NCBI RefSeq assembly: GCF_030035675.1
Contig: NC_084493.1
Coordinates: forward strand, 22,607,822 to 22,671,821
DNA: 64,000 nt
Direction: 5' to 3'
Source: Rhineura floridana
Lineage: Eukaryota > Chordata > Lepidosauria > Squamata > Rhineuridae
A model generated the notes under the pieces. It was not told the DNA's origin. It saw only the letters and a list, made by a program, of their open reading frames with translations, and did not search any database. Numbering within the stretch: the first letter of the stretch is position 1; every line of letters starts with the position of its first letter. The position numbers and the translations under genes were made by a program. Below are positions 41,703 through 52,480 of the stretch, piece after piece.

Positions 41703-42663
41703 GAAGCAAGTTCCATTTTATTCAATAGTATTTACTCCCAAGTAAGTGTATATAGGGTTACAGTGTTAGCTTTGCTCTGGGTTTTTTAAACTCATGGCTC
41801 TTTTGTGTTGTATTGTGATAGCACTGTGATTTGTGTTTGTGAGTTTTTACTCTATATTGTAAGTCGCCTTGGAGACTCTTGCAGCCAAAAACCAGGATAT
41901 AAATCTGGTAAATAAATAATAAGAAGAAATAAAGTCTATAAAGTTGCCAATCTGTGCCTTTACCAGTAGCTCAATGTGCAGAAATTAAGCAATTATACTT
42001 TTTTCCTGGCATGGACATAAAGCAGTTACAGGGTGTGTGTGTGGTGGGAATCTGTGTTTCAGACTGTTATTAAAAGCACAAGAGCAGATCCACTTTTTCT
42101 TTTAAGTGGCAGCCCTAGAAATACCCAGGGAAAGTTAATCATATAAGCAGGTCAAGTGGAAAGGATTGAACTTTCTGCAAGCCTGTGGCTTCATTGGATG
42201 GGTCTACAAAAAATAATGGCAGATTGAACAGTGTGTCCCTGTACAGTACTGCCCTCTTGTGAGTGGAGCAAGGACTTCCCACTTTGCATTACAAAGCAGG
42301 AGATGTCCAAAAGCTCGAGGGCTTTGCCTAGAGCACTGATTCTAGCTTTCTAGTACAAAATGTAAACTGGGAGAAGTGAATGCTTTCATTTTCAACCCAT
42401 TAAGTCTCTAGATGTCATGGTGCATCAAAGCTTGGAATCAGTCTCAAAATTAGGAGGTTCCTGGGCAGACTGCTGGTAATCAGAGGCCTTGACATCCTCA
42501 CCAAAACCACATAGTTCCTCCTTTCTCTCCATTAGAGTTGACAGATTCAATAAGACTGTGGCTTCTGTACATTTAAGGCATTTGTGCAGGAGGGGGAAAT
42601 TTCAGCAGATGCAGAAGCTCCCATCAGGCTTTGATGGTGGCCACAACTGCACCTGAAATCATC
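41703..42663. other. Mostly unassigned; L2 tail trace
   Basis: 41830-41940 (AAGTCGCCTTGGAGACTC ... GATATAAATCTGGTAAATAAATAA) is a plus-strand LINE tail of L2 type. 41945-42660 holds nothing I can name. Confidence 0.5.
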
Positions 42664-42671
42664 ACTTATAT

Positions 42672-42945
42672 CAGGGGTGGGGGACCTTTTTCAACCCAAG
42701 GGCCATATTGTCTTGTGGGCAACTTTCCTGGGGCCACATGCCAGCAGTGGACAGGGCCAGAGGTGAAGGTGAGCAAAGTCATGGATGTGACTCTTGCCTT
42801 TGTACAGTAGACTACAGCCTTGCCAGGCTTTTGGGGTGGGTTAGGTTGTTACTGTTATGGTTTTAAATTTTAACATTTTAATGTATTGTTTTTTATCTTG
42901 TATGTCGCCCAGAGTGGCTGGACAACTAGCCAGATGGGCGACTAA

Positions 42946-42984
<39 letters not shown>

Positions 42985-43214
42985 ATAGTGAGCGGTTCCT
43001 AGCACACACTCGCCCACAAGGGCATCTTCTATCCAGACAGGCAAGAGGGATGATCACTGTTCAAGGATGCATTCCAGCCAGGCAAAAGCACTCAAGGAGG
43101 GTGTAGCCTGCAGGAGGGATGTGTGGCCTGGAGATTAGACAGGCCTGGAGACAGTCCTGAGGGTCAAATAAGCAAGGCCTGGAGGGCTGCATTTGGCCCC
43201 CAGTCCTGATGTTC
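42672..43214. mobile_element. MITE family I, full length
   Basis: CAGGGGTGGGGGACCTTTTTC start and TCCTCACCCCTG end. Duplication ACTTATAT / CCTTATAT (42664-42671 and 43215-43222) differs at one base. Interior ACATGCCAGCAGTGGACAGG, GGCTGCATTTGGCCCCC. An L2 tail sits inside. Confidence 0.9.
42838..42988 (+). mobile_element. L2 LINE 3' end inside MITE I
   Basis: GTTATGGTTTTAAATTTTAAC, TATGTCGCCCAGAGTGGCTGG, GGGCGACTAATAAATAAA with about 12 further AATA units. Confidence 0.85.
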
Positions 43215-43539
43215 CTCACCCCTGCCTTATATAATAGAGCCACAGAACCCCTCGTACATGGTGAAACTTACAATTCTACTCTCCTTTGTCCCAATTTTTT
43301 TCACTTCCACTTCCCTTCATGTTGCTCCCCATCTACCCATAATGCTTTGTGGGTGTGGTGTGACCCATAGCTCCCAGATCTTAAAGATGGCATAGGTCAC
43401 CATTCCTCTATGGGTATTGTTGCAGTCCATTGACATAGGGATGCCATGAGGGGCTGGTGTCAATGCTATGGGCTCTGTGGACTGAAGGACTCTGAAACCT
43501 CAAGTATGCTCTGTCTGAGGCCCGATTAACCAGCATGGA
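43215..43539. other. Unassigned sequence
   Basis: Nothing supported. Confidence 0.4.
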
Positions 43540-43712
43540 AGTCCCTGGGCATGATCTCAAGGCACATGAAGCCGTTATGTTGCTGAAGCTAAGCAGGTCT
43601 GAGTCTGGTCAGTGACTGGACGGGTGATTGCCTGGGAACCACGTGTATGCCATCGAGGGTTCCATCACAGAAAAAAGGCGGGATCTCAACACTACTCAAT
43701 CAATCAATAAGT
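43540..43712 (+). mobile_element. 5S-rRNA-headed SINE with L2-type tail
   Basis: GCTGAAGCTAAGCAGGTCTG, CTGGTCAGTGACTGGACGGG and TTGCCTGGGAACCACGTG follow the 5S rRNA internal promoter (box A, intermediate element, box C). The tail GCCATCGAGGGTTCC ... AAAGGCGGGATC and (AATC)n-like end is of L2 type. The 5' half of the 5S part is decayed. Confidence 0.75.
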
Positions 43713-44230
43713 TCTTTAGTTCGCATACTGATGGGTAATCTTTCATGCAAAATTGAACTGAAAATTAATTCATTATGATTATAAACCTAAAGCAACAGTC
43801 TGTAACACTCTGTAGCCCAGCCCAGCACATCCAATAAAACAACTGAAAACTGAGACAGGAATAGTATACTGTAAACCATAAAACATCTGACATAGCATTT
43901 TCAGCTGAAAGCAAAGCCAAAGAAAAGAGGTTTGCTAAGCCCATTTACAGCTGATAAGGAAGAGGCCAGATGTATATCCCTTGGGATGGATTTATTAAAT
44001 TTATATCCCGCCCTTCCTCCCAGAAGAAGCCCACAAATATAGAGACACCACTGAGAAGGCTCTGTTTCTAAAAGAAATTGTTGTTGTTGTTGTTGTTGAT
44101 GATGATGATGATGATAATTTTATCAACTGCCCTTCAACCAGCCAGTGTCACAAGTGGGTTACAACCATTTCAAATTCAATATTAAAAACAGTTTAAAACA
44201 AATGTCAGTCACATGAATAGGGTGGGTCCT
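43713..44230. other. L2 tail pieces and microsatellite
   Basis: 43985-44030 (TTTATATCCCGCCCTTCCTCCC) is a reverse L2 tail. 44081-44115 is (TTG)n(ATG)n. 44116-44220 may be another reverse LINE UTR. The first 270 bases are unassigned. Confidence 0.5.
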
Positions 44231-44869
44231 GAAAACACGTGTTTCAGGTGTCAAAAGCCAGGGTAAGAGGGTAAATGTGTAAGCTTCTCTGGGCAGAGAC
44301 CTGTTTCTCTGTAAGGCACCACACACATTGATAAAGCTCTATAAAGTAAATAATGATCATAGGCAATCAGTAATCCAGATGGGTTGGTGCCCTCCACTCT
44401 GGCTACAGCACTAGTAGGGGCTTAGTGAACCAAACAGCTTCTACTTTCTCAGTGAGAAAAGTTATTCCAGTAGAAAGATGCTTGTTGCATCTCTTTCATT
44501 TCCTGGGACCAACACTGCAATCATCTGAACAAACAAGGCCTAAGGCTGGAGATGAAACATCATACAGCAGTGCAGCCATTCCAGCAAATCCCTTTGGAGC
44601 CACCGGGGCGGAAATATTAATGGGATCCAGTGTAGTTAATCTATTTTTTTAAACAAACTTTTATCAACATACTATTTCACCAGTATTGTAACTTTGTATT
44701 ATGAAAGGCTTCCTCAGAACTAGGGATGAAACCTTTTCGCATTTCTAGGAGGAGAAGCAATCTATGAATTATCCTTGTGGCTATAAATGTCTTATTTTTA
44801 AAAATGTAACAATTCCACTTTGTTAGCCATAAAGCCCTTCCTGTTTGTGTGTGACCATAGATTGGGGTG
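44231..44869. other. Unassigned sequence
   Basis: Nothing supported. The plus-strand open frame at 44425-44652 shows no family likeness. Confidence 0.4.
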
Positions 44870-45884
44870 GGGAACCTCAGATGCAGGGGCCAAATTCAGC
44901 CCTCCAGGATTTTAAATATGGTCCTCAGAACTGCCTTCCCTAGGCCACACAGGCTCTCCCCACGCAACACCCTTCACTAGCCTTGCTTTGCACCTCAAGT
45001 GTCTTTTCTTGGCTGTCATGTATCCTTGAAGTCTGATAATGTCTCTTGCTTGTCTGGATAGAGGGCGTAGGTGAGTGCATGCTGAAACTAGCCTATTGTA
45101 TAAAGATAAAATTTACATTTGTTGCTCCACCCACTTTTGCCTCTGGCCTTACCACCACTGGCATGTGTTGCGCTGCAGCCAACTCAGAAGGGACAGGAAG
45201 GGGGAAGACATGAGTTTCAGGCACCTCCGCAGCCAGAAGAAGCAGAGTTGGGGATTGTTGTGTCTGAGCAGGATCGTGCGGGAGGGGGGCAGCCTGCTCT
45301 CCAGCCAGTTCCCACGAGTGACGCCCTTTCCGAGGAGCCGAGCGCACCGCCCCCAGTTGATGCAGAGAACTTGTGGGGGGAAGCTTCAGAGTTAGTGCCA
45401 GCTCCTCGTTTTCCAAGCAGTTCCCAGGAGGATTCCAGTGTGGCACCGCCCCCTGACCTCGAGCCTGTTGCTCGGCAGCAGGTGTCTTCAGATGAGCTGT
45501 TGGATGCACGCCCCCTGTCTCCTCGCTCCCGTCGCCGCGAGAAACGGACGGGGCAAAGACAAGAATTACGAAGGAGTCAGAGATTACGTTCGAAAACATT
45601 TCCTATATAAGCCTGCCGCTCCCAGGGGGGTGTCGTTGAGTCAACTTCCTTCACACGCTGCAGAGCATGTCTAGAATATAGTTAGGGACTTTAGTGAGTT
45701 AGAGTAGGGTCCCTATGAAGCGCAATGCTTTTGATGTATCTATTACTCTAATAAAATGAGATTTACTTGCACACACGCTCCAGCCTTATTCTTTCGGCTC
45801 TGGATGGGACAGCATGTGGGTCCTCGCAAGGTTACCCAGGACAGAAGGTAGCCCACGAGCTGAAAAGTGTTCCCCACCCATGCC
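44870..45884. mobile_element. MITE family H, split by a solo LTR
   Basis: TTGGGGTGGGGAACCTCAGA start, GTGTTCCCCACCCATGCC end. CCACCCACTTTTGCCTCTGG and AGGTTACCCAGGACAGAAGG match the copy at 28.9 kb on both sides of the LTR. Confidence 0.8.
45166..45811 (+). mobile_element. Solo LTR of an LTR retrotransposon (fossil)
   Basis: Begins TGTTGCGCTG and ends TGGGACA, with an exact 5-bp duplication GCATG on both sides (45161-45165 and 45812-45816). A TATAA box (about 45605) and an AATAAA signal (about 45751) set the plus orientation. The body is GC-rich and has an open stretch with Pro- and acid-rich residues. No internal region or second LTR is present. A 5-bp duplication fits Ty3/gypsy or an ERV; family not settled. 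The exact duplication suggests a fairly young age. Confidence 0.87.
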
Positions 45885-46055
45885 GCTGAATAATATTTCA
45901 AGTTAGTAGAACTATTCACCCATTGGGTGACCACATGCTTTGCACACACAAGGTCCCAGCTTCCAACCCTGGCATCTCCAGTTAAATGGATCAGATAGCA
46001 GGTAATGGGGAGGACTCTTCTCTGCCACAGACTCTAGTAAACAGAGCAGGAATCA
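45885..46055. other. Unassigned sequence
   Basis: Possible SINE scrap (CTTTGCACACACAAGGTCCC). Nothing firm. Confidence 0.35.
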
Positions 46056-46063
46056 AGGGTAGG

Positions 46064-46838
46064 TGGGGATGGGCAGTTCTCTCCATTTCAGTATCTCTCC
46101 GCTTCTCACTTTCCCACTATCAAGTTCAGTTCTCCACATTTCTACATCTGTTTGCAATTTCTTTTTTTTAACTCTTCATGAAAATTTGTCAGCGTTTTAG
46201 TGTGAATTTCTTCTAATATATATGTTTGTATGCAGGCCCGGAGCCAGCGGGCAGCTAGATTGGGCATTGGCCAAGGACCCCTGGAACTGAGAGGGACCCT
46301 TGCTGCTGGGGCTCCACTCCACAATCTGTGCTAGCACCAGGTTGCGGAGCATGTGCCCTGCAGCCCAATGCTGGCATGGATTGTGGAGTGGCAGCCACCC
46401 TCCCAGGCAACACCCCCCCCCCGCTGCCAGTGCAGGCTGGCTGCACAACTTTCTGCGGCACTGCAGCTTTGTGTCATGGTGCTGCAGACATGTGTGTTGG
46501 CATCACCCAAGATGGCTCCCACCGCCGCCTTCACAGACCCCTCCTGTCTGGTGCCAGCCCTGTTTGTATGCAATTTTGCATATTTTTGCAAAGCAATTTC
46601 ACCTCAAATAATGCATTTTTACATGTTTGTTTCACTAATAGATGTATGTTTATGCACATTACCTTAGTGTATGCATTTTTTGTACACATGACTTGGCTGG
46701 AGAACTGCATTGCAAAATTCAGAGAAGTGTTAATTTGAAAGGATGGCTGCGTTCTGTTTTGTGCATTGTTTTGGAAAGTGTGACTTTGGTAGGCTTGCCT
46801 TGAAATGCGGACTGAATTACATTTCTCCCCCATCCATA
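46064..46838 (+). mobile_element. MITE family A, split by MITE M
   Basis: GGGGATGGGCAGTTCTC start, CCCCCATCCATA end; duplication GGGTAGGT / GGATAGGT (46056-46063 and 46839-46846). Standard family A interior on both sides of the insertion. Confidence 0.88.
46233..46562. mobile_element. GC-rich MITE M with exact 8-bp duplication
   Basis: CAGGCCCGGAGCCAG start, CTGGTGCCAGCCCTG end, TTTGTATG on both sides (46225-46232 and 46563-46570). An internal inverted pair CTCCACTCCACAATC / GATTGTGGAGTGG lies in the left half. Found once in the window. The open frames across it are not genes. Confidence 0.93.
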
Positions 46839-46846
46839 GGATAGGT

Positions 46847-47233
46847 ATCATTAGGCACTTGCCAAAAACACACTCTTGCACACCTTCATGATTGCCACTC
46901 TCTCTCGAGACCTTTGGTTCTCATCAGCTATGTTGTCACTTCCTGGGCTCACTTGGCATCTGAGCATGAAGGCATATCAGCATGAAGGAGGTACTGCAGC
47001 AGCACCCTCTCCTTCTTGGTGGTGGTATGGATTTGGCCCGGTGGGAGCAAGTGAGTGGGCAGCTGTGCCTTGGAAAGGAGGAGGGGCACAGAAGAGGGAG
47101 AACATTATGGGATCTTGTCCAAGGCCCCCCAAACCTGAGAGCTGGCACTGTCTGGCAAGTTGTTGCCTGTCAAAATTGGCAATTCTAGGGTAGATGGACA
47201 AATAATCTGACCTGGTAGGATGTAGCTTGGGGG
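46847..47233. other. Unassigned sequence
   Basis: Open frames present, none with recognisable product. Confidence 0.4.
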
Positions 47234-47362
47234 GTGGGGCTTGGCTCAGTGGTAGAGCATCTGCTTTTCATGCAGAAGCTCCCAGGTTCAGTCCCTGGCA
47301 CCCCTCCAGGTAGAGCCAGGAATGCCCCTGTCTGAAACCCTGGAGAGCTGCTCCCAGTTTTT
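47234..47362 (+). mobile_element. tRNA-Ala-like SINE, tail missing
   Basis: GGGCTTGGCTCAGTGGTAG, CATGCAGAAGCTCCC, CAGGTTCAGTCCCTGGC, CCTGGAGAGCTGCTCCCAG. Ends where the next SINE starts. Confidence 0.85.
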
Positions 47363-47369
47363 TAGGAGA

Positions 47370-48045
47370 AGGGCTGTGGCTCATGGCTAGAGCAACTGCC
47401 TGGCATGCAGGAGGTCCCAGGTTCAACCCCCGGAATCTCTAGGTCTGTTTCGAGTCCAAAACCGCTGCTAGTCCATGCAGACCAGGGGTGGGGAAATGGA
47501 TTCGGACAGACGTGAAGATCCTTCCTTCTCTCAGCTTCCATGGGCCAACTCGGACAGGCAATTACGGGGTTGACTTGAAAGGGGCTCGCCAAACCTCTTT
47601 GAAGGTGATGGCTCTTAGTGCCAATCACCTGATGGGGGCAAAGAGCCATTACTCTGAAGGCTGTTTTGCAAGCCGTTTGTATTCAAATAACAAGCTCTGA
47701 ACTAATGGGTCTCAGTGGTGCCCGTCAGCTGATTGGTACCTAGAGCCTCCCTAGTGCAGCCATCCCAGTGGGGCTCGCAGTTAGCACCAAACAGCTGATT
47801 GGCCCTGAGAGGGAGCCCCACTTGTCAAAGAACAATCAGGAGTGCACTTTAAGCTTCCAATTGTTCCTTTGCCTCACACCTGATGCCTCATATGATGTCT
47901 GGTGTGGCACCGGTGGGCATGGTTTGAGGAAAATGGCCTTCCAGGCGTAATTAGGCCCATGGGCCAGAGGTTATCCATGGCTGGCGTAGAGGTAGATGGA
48001 TCCTTGGCATGACTCAGTATAAGTCAGCTTCCTACGGTCCAATTT
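47370..48045 (+). mobile_element. tRNA-Ala-like SINE, split by MITE K
   Basis: Head GAAGGGCTGTGGCTCATGG and B box GGTTCAACCCC up to 47482. The tail resumes at 47984 (TAGAGGTAGATGGATCC, TGACTCAGTATAAGTCAGC, TTCCTACGG). Confidence 0.85.
47483..47983. mobile_element. MITE K inside a SINE
   Basis: CAGGGGTGGGGAAATGG start, GGTTATCCATGGCTG end. The presumed duplication ATGCAGAC / GCGTAGAG has drifted, but both agree with the SINE sequence expected there. GTGGTGCCCGTCAGCTGATTGG repeats with variants inside. Confidence 0.75.
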
Positions 48046-48206
48046 TTTGAGGAAGGGGCACAGCTCAACGGTAGAACACCTGGTTTGCATGCAGAAGGTC
48101 TCAGTTCAATCCCCAATGTCATCTTCAGGTAGAGGTGGTAGAGACCCCTGTCTGAAACCCTGAAGAGCTGCTGTCAGTCAGAGTGGACACTCCTATGTTT
48201 CTAACA
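48046..48206 (+). mobile_element. tRNA-Ala-like SINE, tail missing
   Basis: AGGGGCACAGCTCAACGGTAG, CATGCAGAAGGTCTCAG, TCAATCCCCAATG, CCTGAAGAGCTGCTGTC. Third SINE of this type in a row. Confidence 0.85.
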
Positions 48207-49194
48207 AGAAGCACATGCACAAACATTGGGGGAGAGGGAAATCTTTCCACCCACCCCTGCCACATGATTTCCCCCCAGGTCCCCAGTTGTCTTCTAATCT
48301 TTCAACCGGTTGCCTGGCAACACTGGCCTTGATTTGTAGGGAATCCCACACAAAGCTATCTCTAGTGATTTCTCTGTCTGTCTTCCCAGCTTTTGCTGCC
48401 AAAGCCAACCTCAGACAATGCAGCTCATCTATTACCTGGAGCGCATTTGCATGTTCCGGGGCGGGGGGGGGGAGATCCAACCAGATTTGGCAGAGAGCCA
48501 CACATAGTCACTTCCTAGAAAAAAGACAAGGAGCCTCCAGCCCCAAGCTCCAAGCCTCACTTTCCTTCTGGCAACGAAAGCCGCAACTGCAAAACTAAAA
48601 TGCATCTTTTTTGCTCTGAAGAAAGACACAAAGCAATGCCACTGAACAGGCATGAGCCAGCCCCACAAAGCACCTTCCCAGCTGAGTTTATAATTGCATC
48701 CCCCGCAACCCTCCAGTTTTGAGCCAATTGCTTTAGTGGCGAAAGTTAAAGTCATTCTGGGAGTGATACAAGTGTAATGAGCTTTGCAAAAAATGGGGTG
48801 GGTGGGTCTGCGGCTGGCAGCAGGGTGCCTGTGTGCCCTACTTTACTAAGGGCAGTCCTCTATTTGCAGGGCTGTCAGGGGGAAGAGTTCTGTATTTGGA
48901 GGGGTCCACTTCATGTTTGCAAAGGCCTCAACTAGACGTCAAGCATTTAATGTCACCGTCCCCTTCCGTGGAACATTCTCCCTGCAGAGGTTTGGCAGGC
49001 ATCCGCCTTTATGACTTTCAGGTATCTCTTGAAGACTTTTTTTGTGGCAACAAGCCTACTCCCCACTACCACACATTATGCAGTTGAGTTTCCTAATTTG
49101 GGGAAATCATAGGGGTTAGCACCCCCAGAGTGTGATGGATGAGCCGCACCATGGGAAAACCGCCTTCATGATCATGGTGTCTCCACTGCCAGGT
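48207..49194. other. Unassigned, locally GC-rich
   Basis: Open frames overlap on both strands, none with family resemblance. Low repeat content compared with its surroundings. Confidence 0.4.
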
Positions 49195-49360
49195 AAGTAT
49201 ATTTTTGTATTACTTTAAAAGTTTTCATGTTTTGTGTTAATATATTTTAAACTCTGTTTTTAAGTTGTTTTAGAGTTTTAGTGTTTTGTTTGCTGCCCTG
49301 GGCTCCTTCTGCGAGGAAGGATGAGATATAAATTAATTAAATAAATAAATAAAATGATGT
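49195..49360 (+). mobile_element. L2 LINE 3' end, subtype with GGGCTCCTTCTG
   Basis: AT-rich UTR, then GCTGCCCTGGGCTCCTTCTG, GAGGAAGGATGAGATATAAATT and (AATA)n. This is the tail that the L2-type SINEs share. Confidence 0.85.
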
Positions 49361-49494
49361 AGCTGTACACTGCCTTTGTATTTTGCAAGACAGCAGTATA
49401 TAAGTACTTTTATAAATAATTATTTATTGCTGTTTCTTTTAACAGGAATATTATTAAGATTAATACTTAATTTTTAAATAATATTAAAATAAAT

Positions 49495-49712
49495 ATTATT
49501 TATTGTTACATTTATATCCCACCTTTCAAGGTTGTGTACGTAGTTCTCCCCCTCCCCATTTTATCCTTGCAACAACCCTGCAAGCTAGGTAAGGCTGAGA
49601 GACCAGGATTGGTCCAGGGTCACCCAGTGAGCTTCATGGATGAGTGAGAATTTGAACCTGGGTCTCCTAGGTCCTAGCCCAGCACTCTAACCACTACACC
49701 TGAAATGTGCTA
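49495..49712 (-). mobile_element. SINE with tRNA head and L2-type tail
   Basis: Reverse: ATTTATATCCCACCTTTC, CCTTGCAACAACCCTGC, GGGTCACCCAGTGAGCTTCATGG, TTTGAACCTGGGTC and CTCTAACCACTACACC. Confidence 0.9.
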
Positions 49713-49957
49713 ATTAGCGAGCCCATCACTAGCATGTCATTCTGCATCTCAGTGCCAATTCTCATGTTGTTCTTATGATGTATAAAAATCCTCGTGATTT
49801 CCCATGATCTTTTGGGGTGATGATGTGGCTGTATGAAGTTGCCACTGTTTAGTCATTCATTTTGTGTATGAAAAAGATTGATAGTCCACCCTTCATTGAG
49901 AGCAATGCCAGAGCGGGATGCAACATACAAAGAAATTATAAACAACCACATCATTTT
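49713..49957. other. Unassigned sequence
   Basis: Nothing supported. Confidence 0.4.
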
Positions 49958-50165
49958 GGAAGGGCCATAGCTCAGAGGGTGGAGCGTCTGCTTTGCATGC
50001 AGGAAGTCCCTGGTTCAGTCCCCAATATCTCTAGATAGTGGTAGGAGAGGGCCCTGTCTGAAATCCCAGAGAGCTGCTGCCAGTCAGTGTAGATATTATT
50101 GAACTAGATGGACCAATGGTCTGACTTAGTATAAGGCAGCTACCAGTATCCCTAGGTTCTAACAA
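49958..50165 (+). mobile_element. tRNA-Ala-like SINE with CR1-like tail
   Basis: GGGCCATAGCTCAGAGGG, TTTGCATGCAGGAAGTCCC, GGTTCAGTCCCC, GAACTAGATGGACCAATGG, AGTATAAGGCAGC. Confidence 0.92.
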
Positions 50166-50213
50166 AACAGTAAACCAATTAATGAAAACACCAACCAGAC
50201 CGGGCATTTAAAA

Positions 50214-50659
50214 CAGTAGTGTATTGGCAAATTCAGAGGTGCTGGCTCCCTTCATGACAGTCACAGCCAACCCGCCTCACAGCTACATCCCTTCTAAAAT
50301 TATACACTCTTCTACAATTATAACATGGCCAGGTTTGAATACTGTTTCTCTATCCTTGTTAATGCCTTCTCCCACAACAGCAGACGTCCCTAGGAGCTAA
50401 TCAGCATGAAAAGGGAGTGTGTTAGCTACTGAGAAGAGTCTTCTCAGTGGCTGACTCACCTCCTTTCACTCTGATTGGTTTCTATTAGCAGGAAAGGACA
50501 AGGAAACATGTTAAAAGACTCTTTTCAGTGGCCAACACACTCCCCTTTCATGCTGATTGGCTCATACAATGTTGTAGACGTAAGGACCCTGCTGGGACCC
50601 TGCTCTCAGAAAGGTAAGGGGTCTAACACTCCCCAAGACCCTGGACGACTACACCCCTG
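50214..50659 (-). mobile_element. MITE family G, reversed
   Basis: Plus-strand start CAGTAGTGTATTGGC, end GACTACACCCCTG. Interior carries AGTGTGTTAGCTACTGAGAAG and its repeats as at 3393-3793. Flanks TTTAAAA / TTAAACA look like a worn duplication. Confidence 0.85.
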
Positions 50660-51194
50660 TTAAACAGAAGGGAGAAGGCTAAAAATAACTGCACATTGAA
50701 TAATCTCACATGCCTGAGGAAATGATGCAATTTCATTTGGTGCCGAAATGGCTGCAATATCAGCTCCTGGTAAGCTGCTACAGGAGGGCATTCCATAAGC
50801 ACCATGCTGGCTCCCCCAGTGTATGGCTTATGCTTGCAGTTTGTTGCAGTGGGCAGAAGGAAGATCTGGATCCCTTAGTAGATCTCTGGGTGATTTGCAA
50901 GAGATCGGCAAAGGTTTTTGGCAAATGCTTAACGACAGCAGCAACAAAATTACTTGTGTCACCACCACCTAAATTAGGCTGCTGAAGTGAAAAATAAGTT
51001 CACCAGAAGTCTACTCTGGTATGAGAGGGCTGTGATTTTCTGTTGTGATACTTAAAACAAAATTCTAGGCTCAGAATATGCTCAGAGGGACCCTATTCTT
51101 TCATTTTAACTGTGTATCTTTTGAACCTGGCTCTGGTTGGTACATCTTGGGGTTCTAGCAGCAAAGACAAGATAGATCTAACAAGCCTGAATTC
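50660..51194. other. Unassigned sequence
   Basis: Nothing supported. Confidence 0.4.
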
Positions 51195-51400
51195 TGAGAA
51201 GGACTGTAGCTCAGTGGTAGAGCATCTGCCTTGCATGCAGAAGGTACCAAGTTCAATCCCTGGCATCTCCAGGTATGGCTGAGAGAGAGCCCTGCCTGAA
51301 ATCCTGAAGAGCTGCTGCCAGTCAGTGTAGATAACACTGAGCTAAACTGACCAATGGTCTGAGTCAGTCCAAGGCAGCTTCCTGTGTTCTGCCAGCTCCA
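51195..51400 (+). mobile_element. tRNA-Ala-like SINE with CR1-like tail
   Basis: AGGACTGTAGCTCAGTGGTAG head, TTGCATGCAGAAGGTACC, TTCAATCCCTGGC, TGCCAGTCAGTGTAGAT, TGAGCTAAACTGACC, AGGCAGCTTCCTGTGTTC. One of the best copies, and still without the features of a working tRNA gene. Confidence 0.95.
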
Positions 51401-51693
51401 CCCCCTTGACCCTCCATTTTGCACCTGGCTCCACCTATCCACTCCCCTCCAGCCATTATTTTGCACCTGGCTTTGGGGTTCTAATAAAAATAAAGCCTGA
51501 TGTCTGGCCACTTCTAGACTGGTGGGTTTGCCCCAGCCATCACTTCATGGAACATCTGTCCGGTTAGTTTGTTTGTTACTGGACAGCAAGAACTGGCCAC
51601 TCAGAGCTTTGGGGCAGGAGGAGCCTGGGTTGGTGTCATCTGCAAGAGGCTAAAAGCATCAGGAAACTGAAGGAGTTCTGTCTGCCTCTGGGT
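51401..51693. other. Unassigned sequence
   Basis: Nothing supported. Confidence 0.35.
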
Positions 51694-51745
51694 CAGGGGT
51701 GGCTAGGGAACCTTTTTCAACCTGAGGAGCTCATTCCCTTCTGGG

Positions 51746-52239
51746 TGTCATGTTCTGGTCCAGTGCTGGATCCGACAGAGAAAGCAGCTGGGCTAGAGGC
51801 TGCCAGGACCATGGAAAGCTCCAACCAGGCCTTTTATGCCTCTGCCTCCAGCCTACCTCCTACAGGCTCCACCCCCTTATGGAGAACTCCAGAGCCTTAA
51901 AGGACCAACCTTCTGGTCTGAAGACAGGCACTCCTCCTCCGTTCCATAGCCTCTCTCCTGGAGTTCTCCCTGTGCCGCCAGACTGGTGGCATGCGATGGG
52001 AGGCATTTGGTTATTCAGGCTCAGGGGGAGGTGCCCATGAGGGTCTGGGCCGTAGCTCTATAGGCCCTGATGATCTGGGAGGTTCCTCTGGGAATTCCTG
52101 TTCAACAGCTTCAGGTGCAATGGTCTCCCTATCTTCAGCAGTGACCTCTAAGCCCTCAATCTGATGCAACTCTCTATCTGGTGACCCTGCAGGCTCCGAC
52201 TCCGCGTCCAGATCATGGCTGGATAAAGGGATCATGACA
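51746..52239 (-). mobile_element. Solo LTR of an LTR retrotransposon (fossil)
   Basis: Ends TGTCATG... and ...CATGACA, with 5-bp flanks CTGGG / TTGGG cut from the MITE. A CATAAAAGG box on the minus strand gives the orientation. 494 bp, with an open stretch rich in Glu and Pro on the minus strand. No internal region. Distinct from the LTR at 45.2 kb in sequence. Ty3/gypsy or ERV; not settled. Older than the other to judge by its flanks. Confidence 0.78.
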
Positions 52240-52426
52240 TTGGGCAAACTTCTGCCAATGGTGGATGAGGCCTAGGGTTGGGATCCGCTTACTGGCCCTG
52301 AACCACTAGCGTTCTGTTGAACTTGAATGCAGTTCCTGACTCATCTTGTTTCTGATGCCACCTTGTTTCATCCGGTTCAAGACTTCAGGGTTTTACAGGG
52401 TTAATACAATACAGATTAGCAGATTG

Positions 52427-52480
52427 TTTATTATTTGATTTATATCCCTCCCTTCCTCCCAGCAGGAGTCCAGGGTGGCA
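52427..52480 (-). mobile_element. L2 LINE tail scrap
   Basis: TTTATTATTTGATTTATATCCC and CCTTCCTCCCAGCAGGAGTCC, the reverse L2 end. Confidence 0.7.

Noticed and set aside
45093-45610. 168- and 163-codon open frames over the LTR
   Set aside because: They lie within the solo LTR and partly in MITE H. Composition is Pro- and Glu-rich with no host homology I can see.
51195-51265. tRNA genes (Ala-like) at several SINE heads
   Set aside because: All are followed by SINE body and tail, none has a Pol III terminator directly after the tRNA part, and stems are mismatched.
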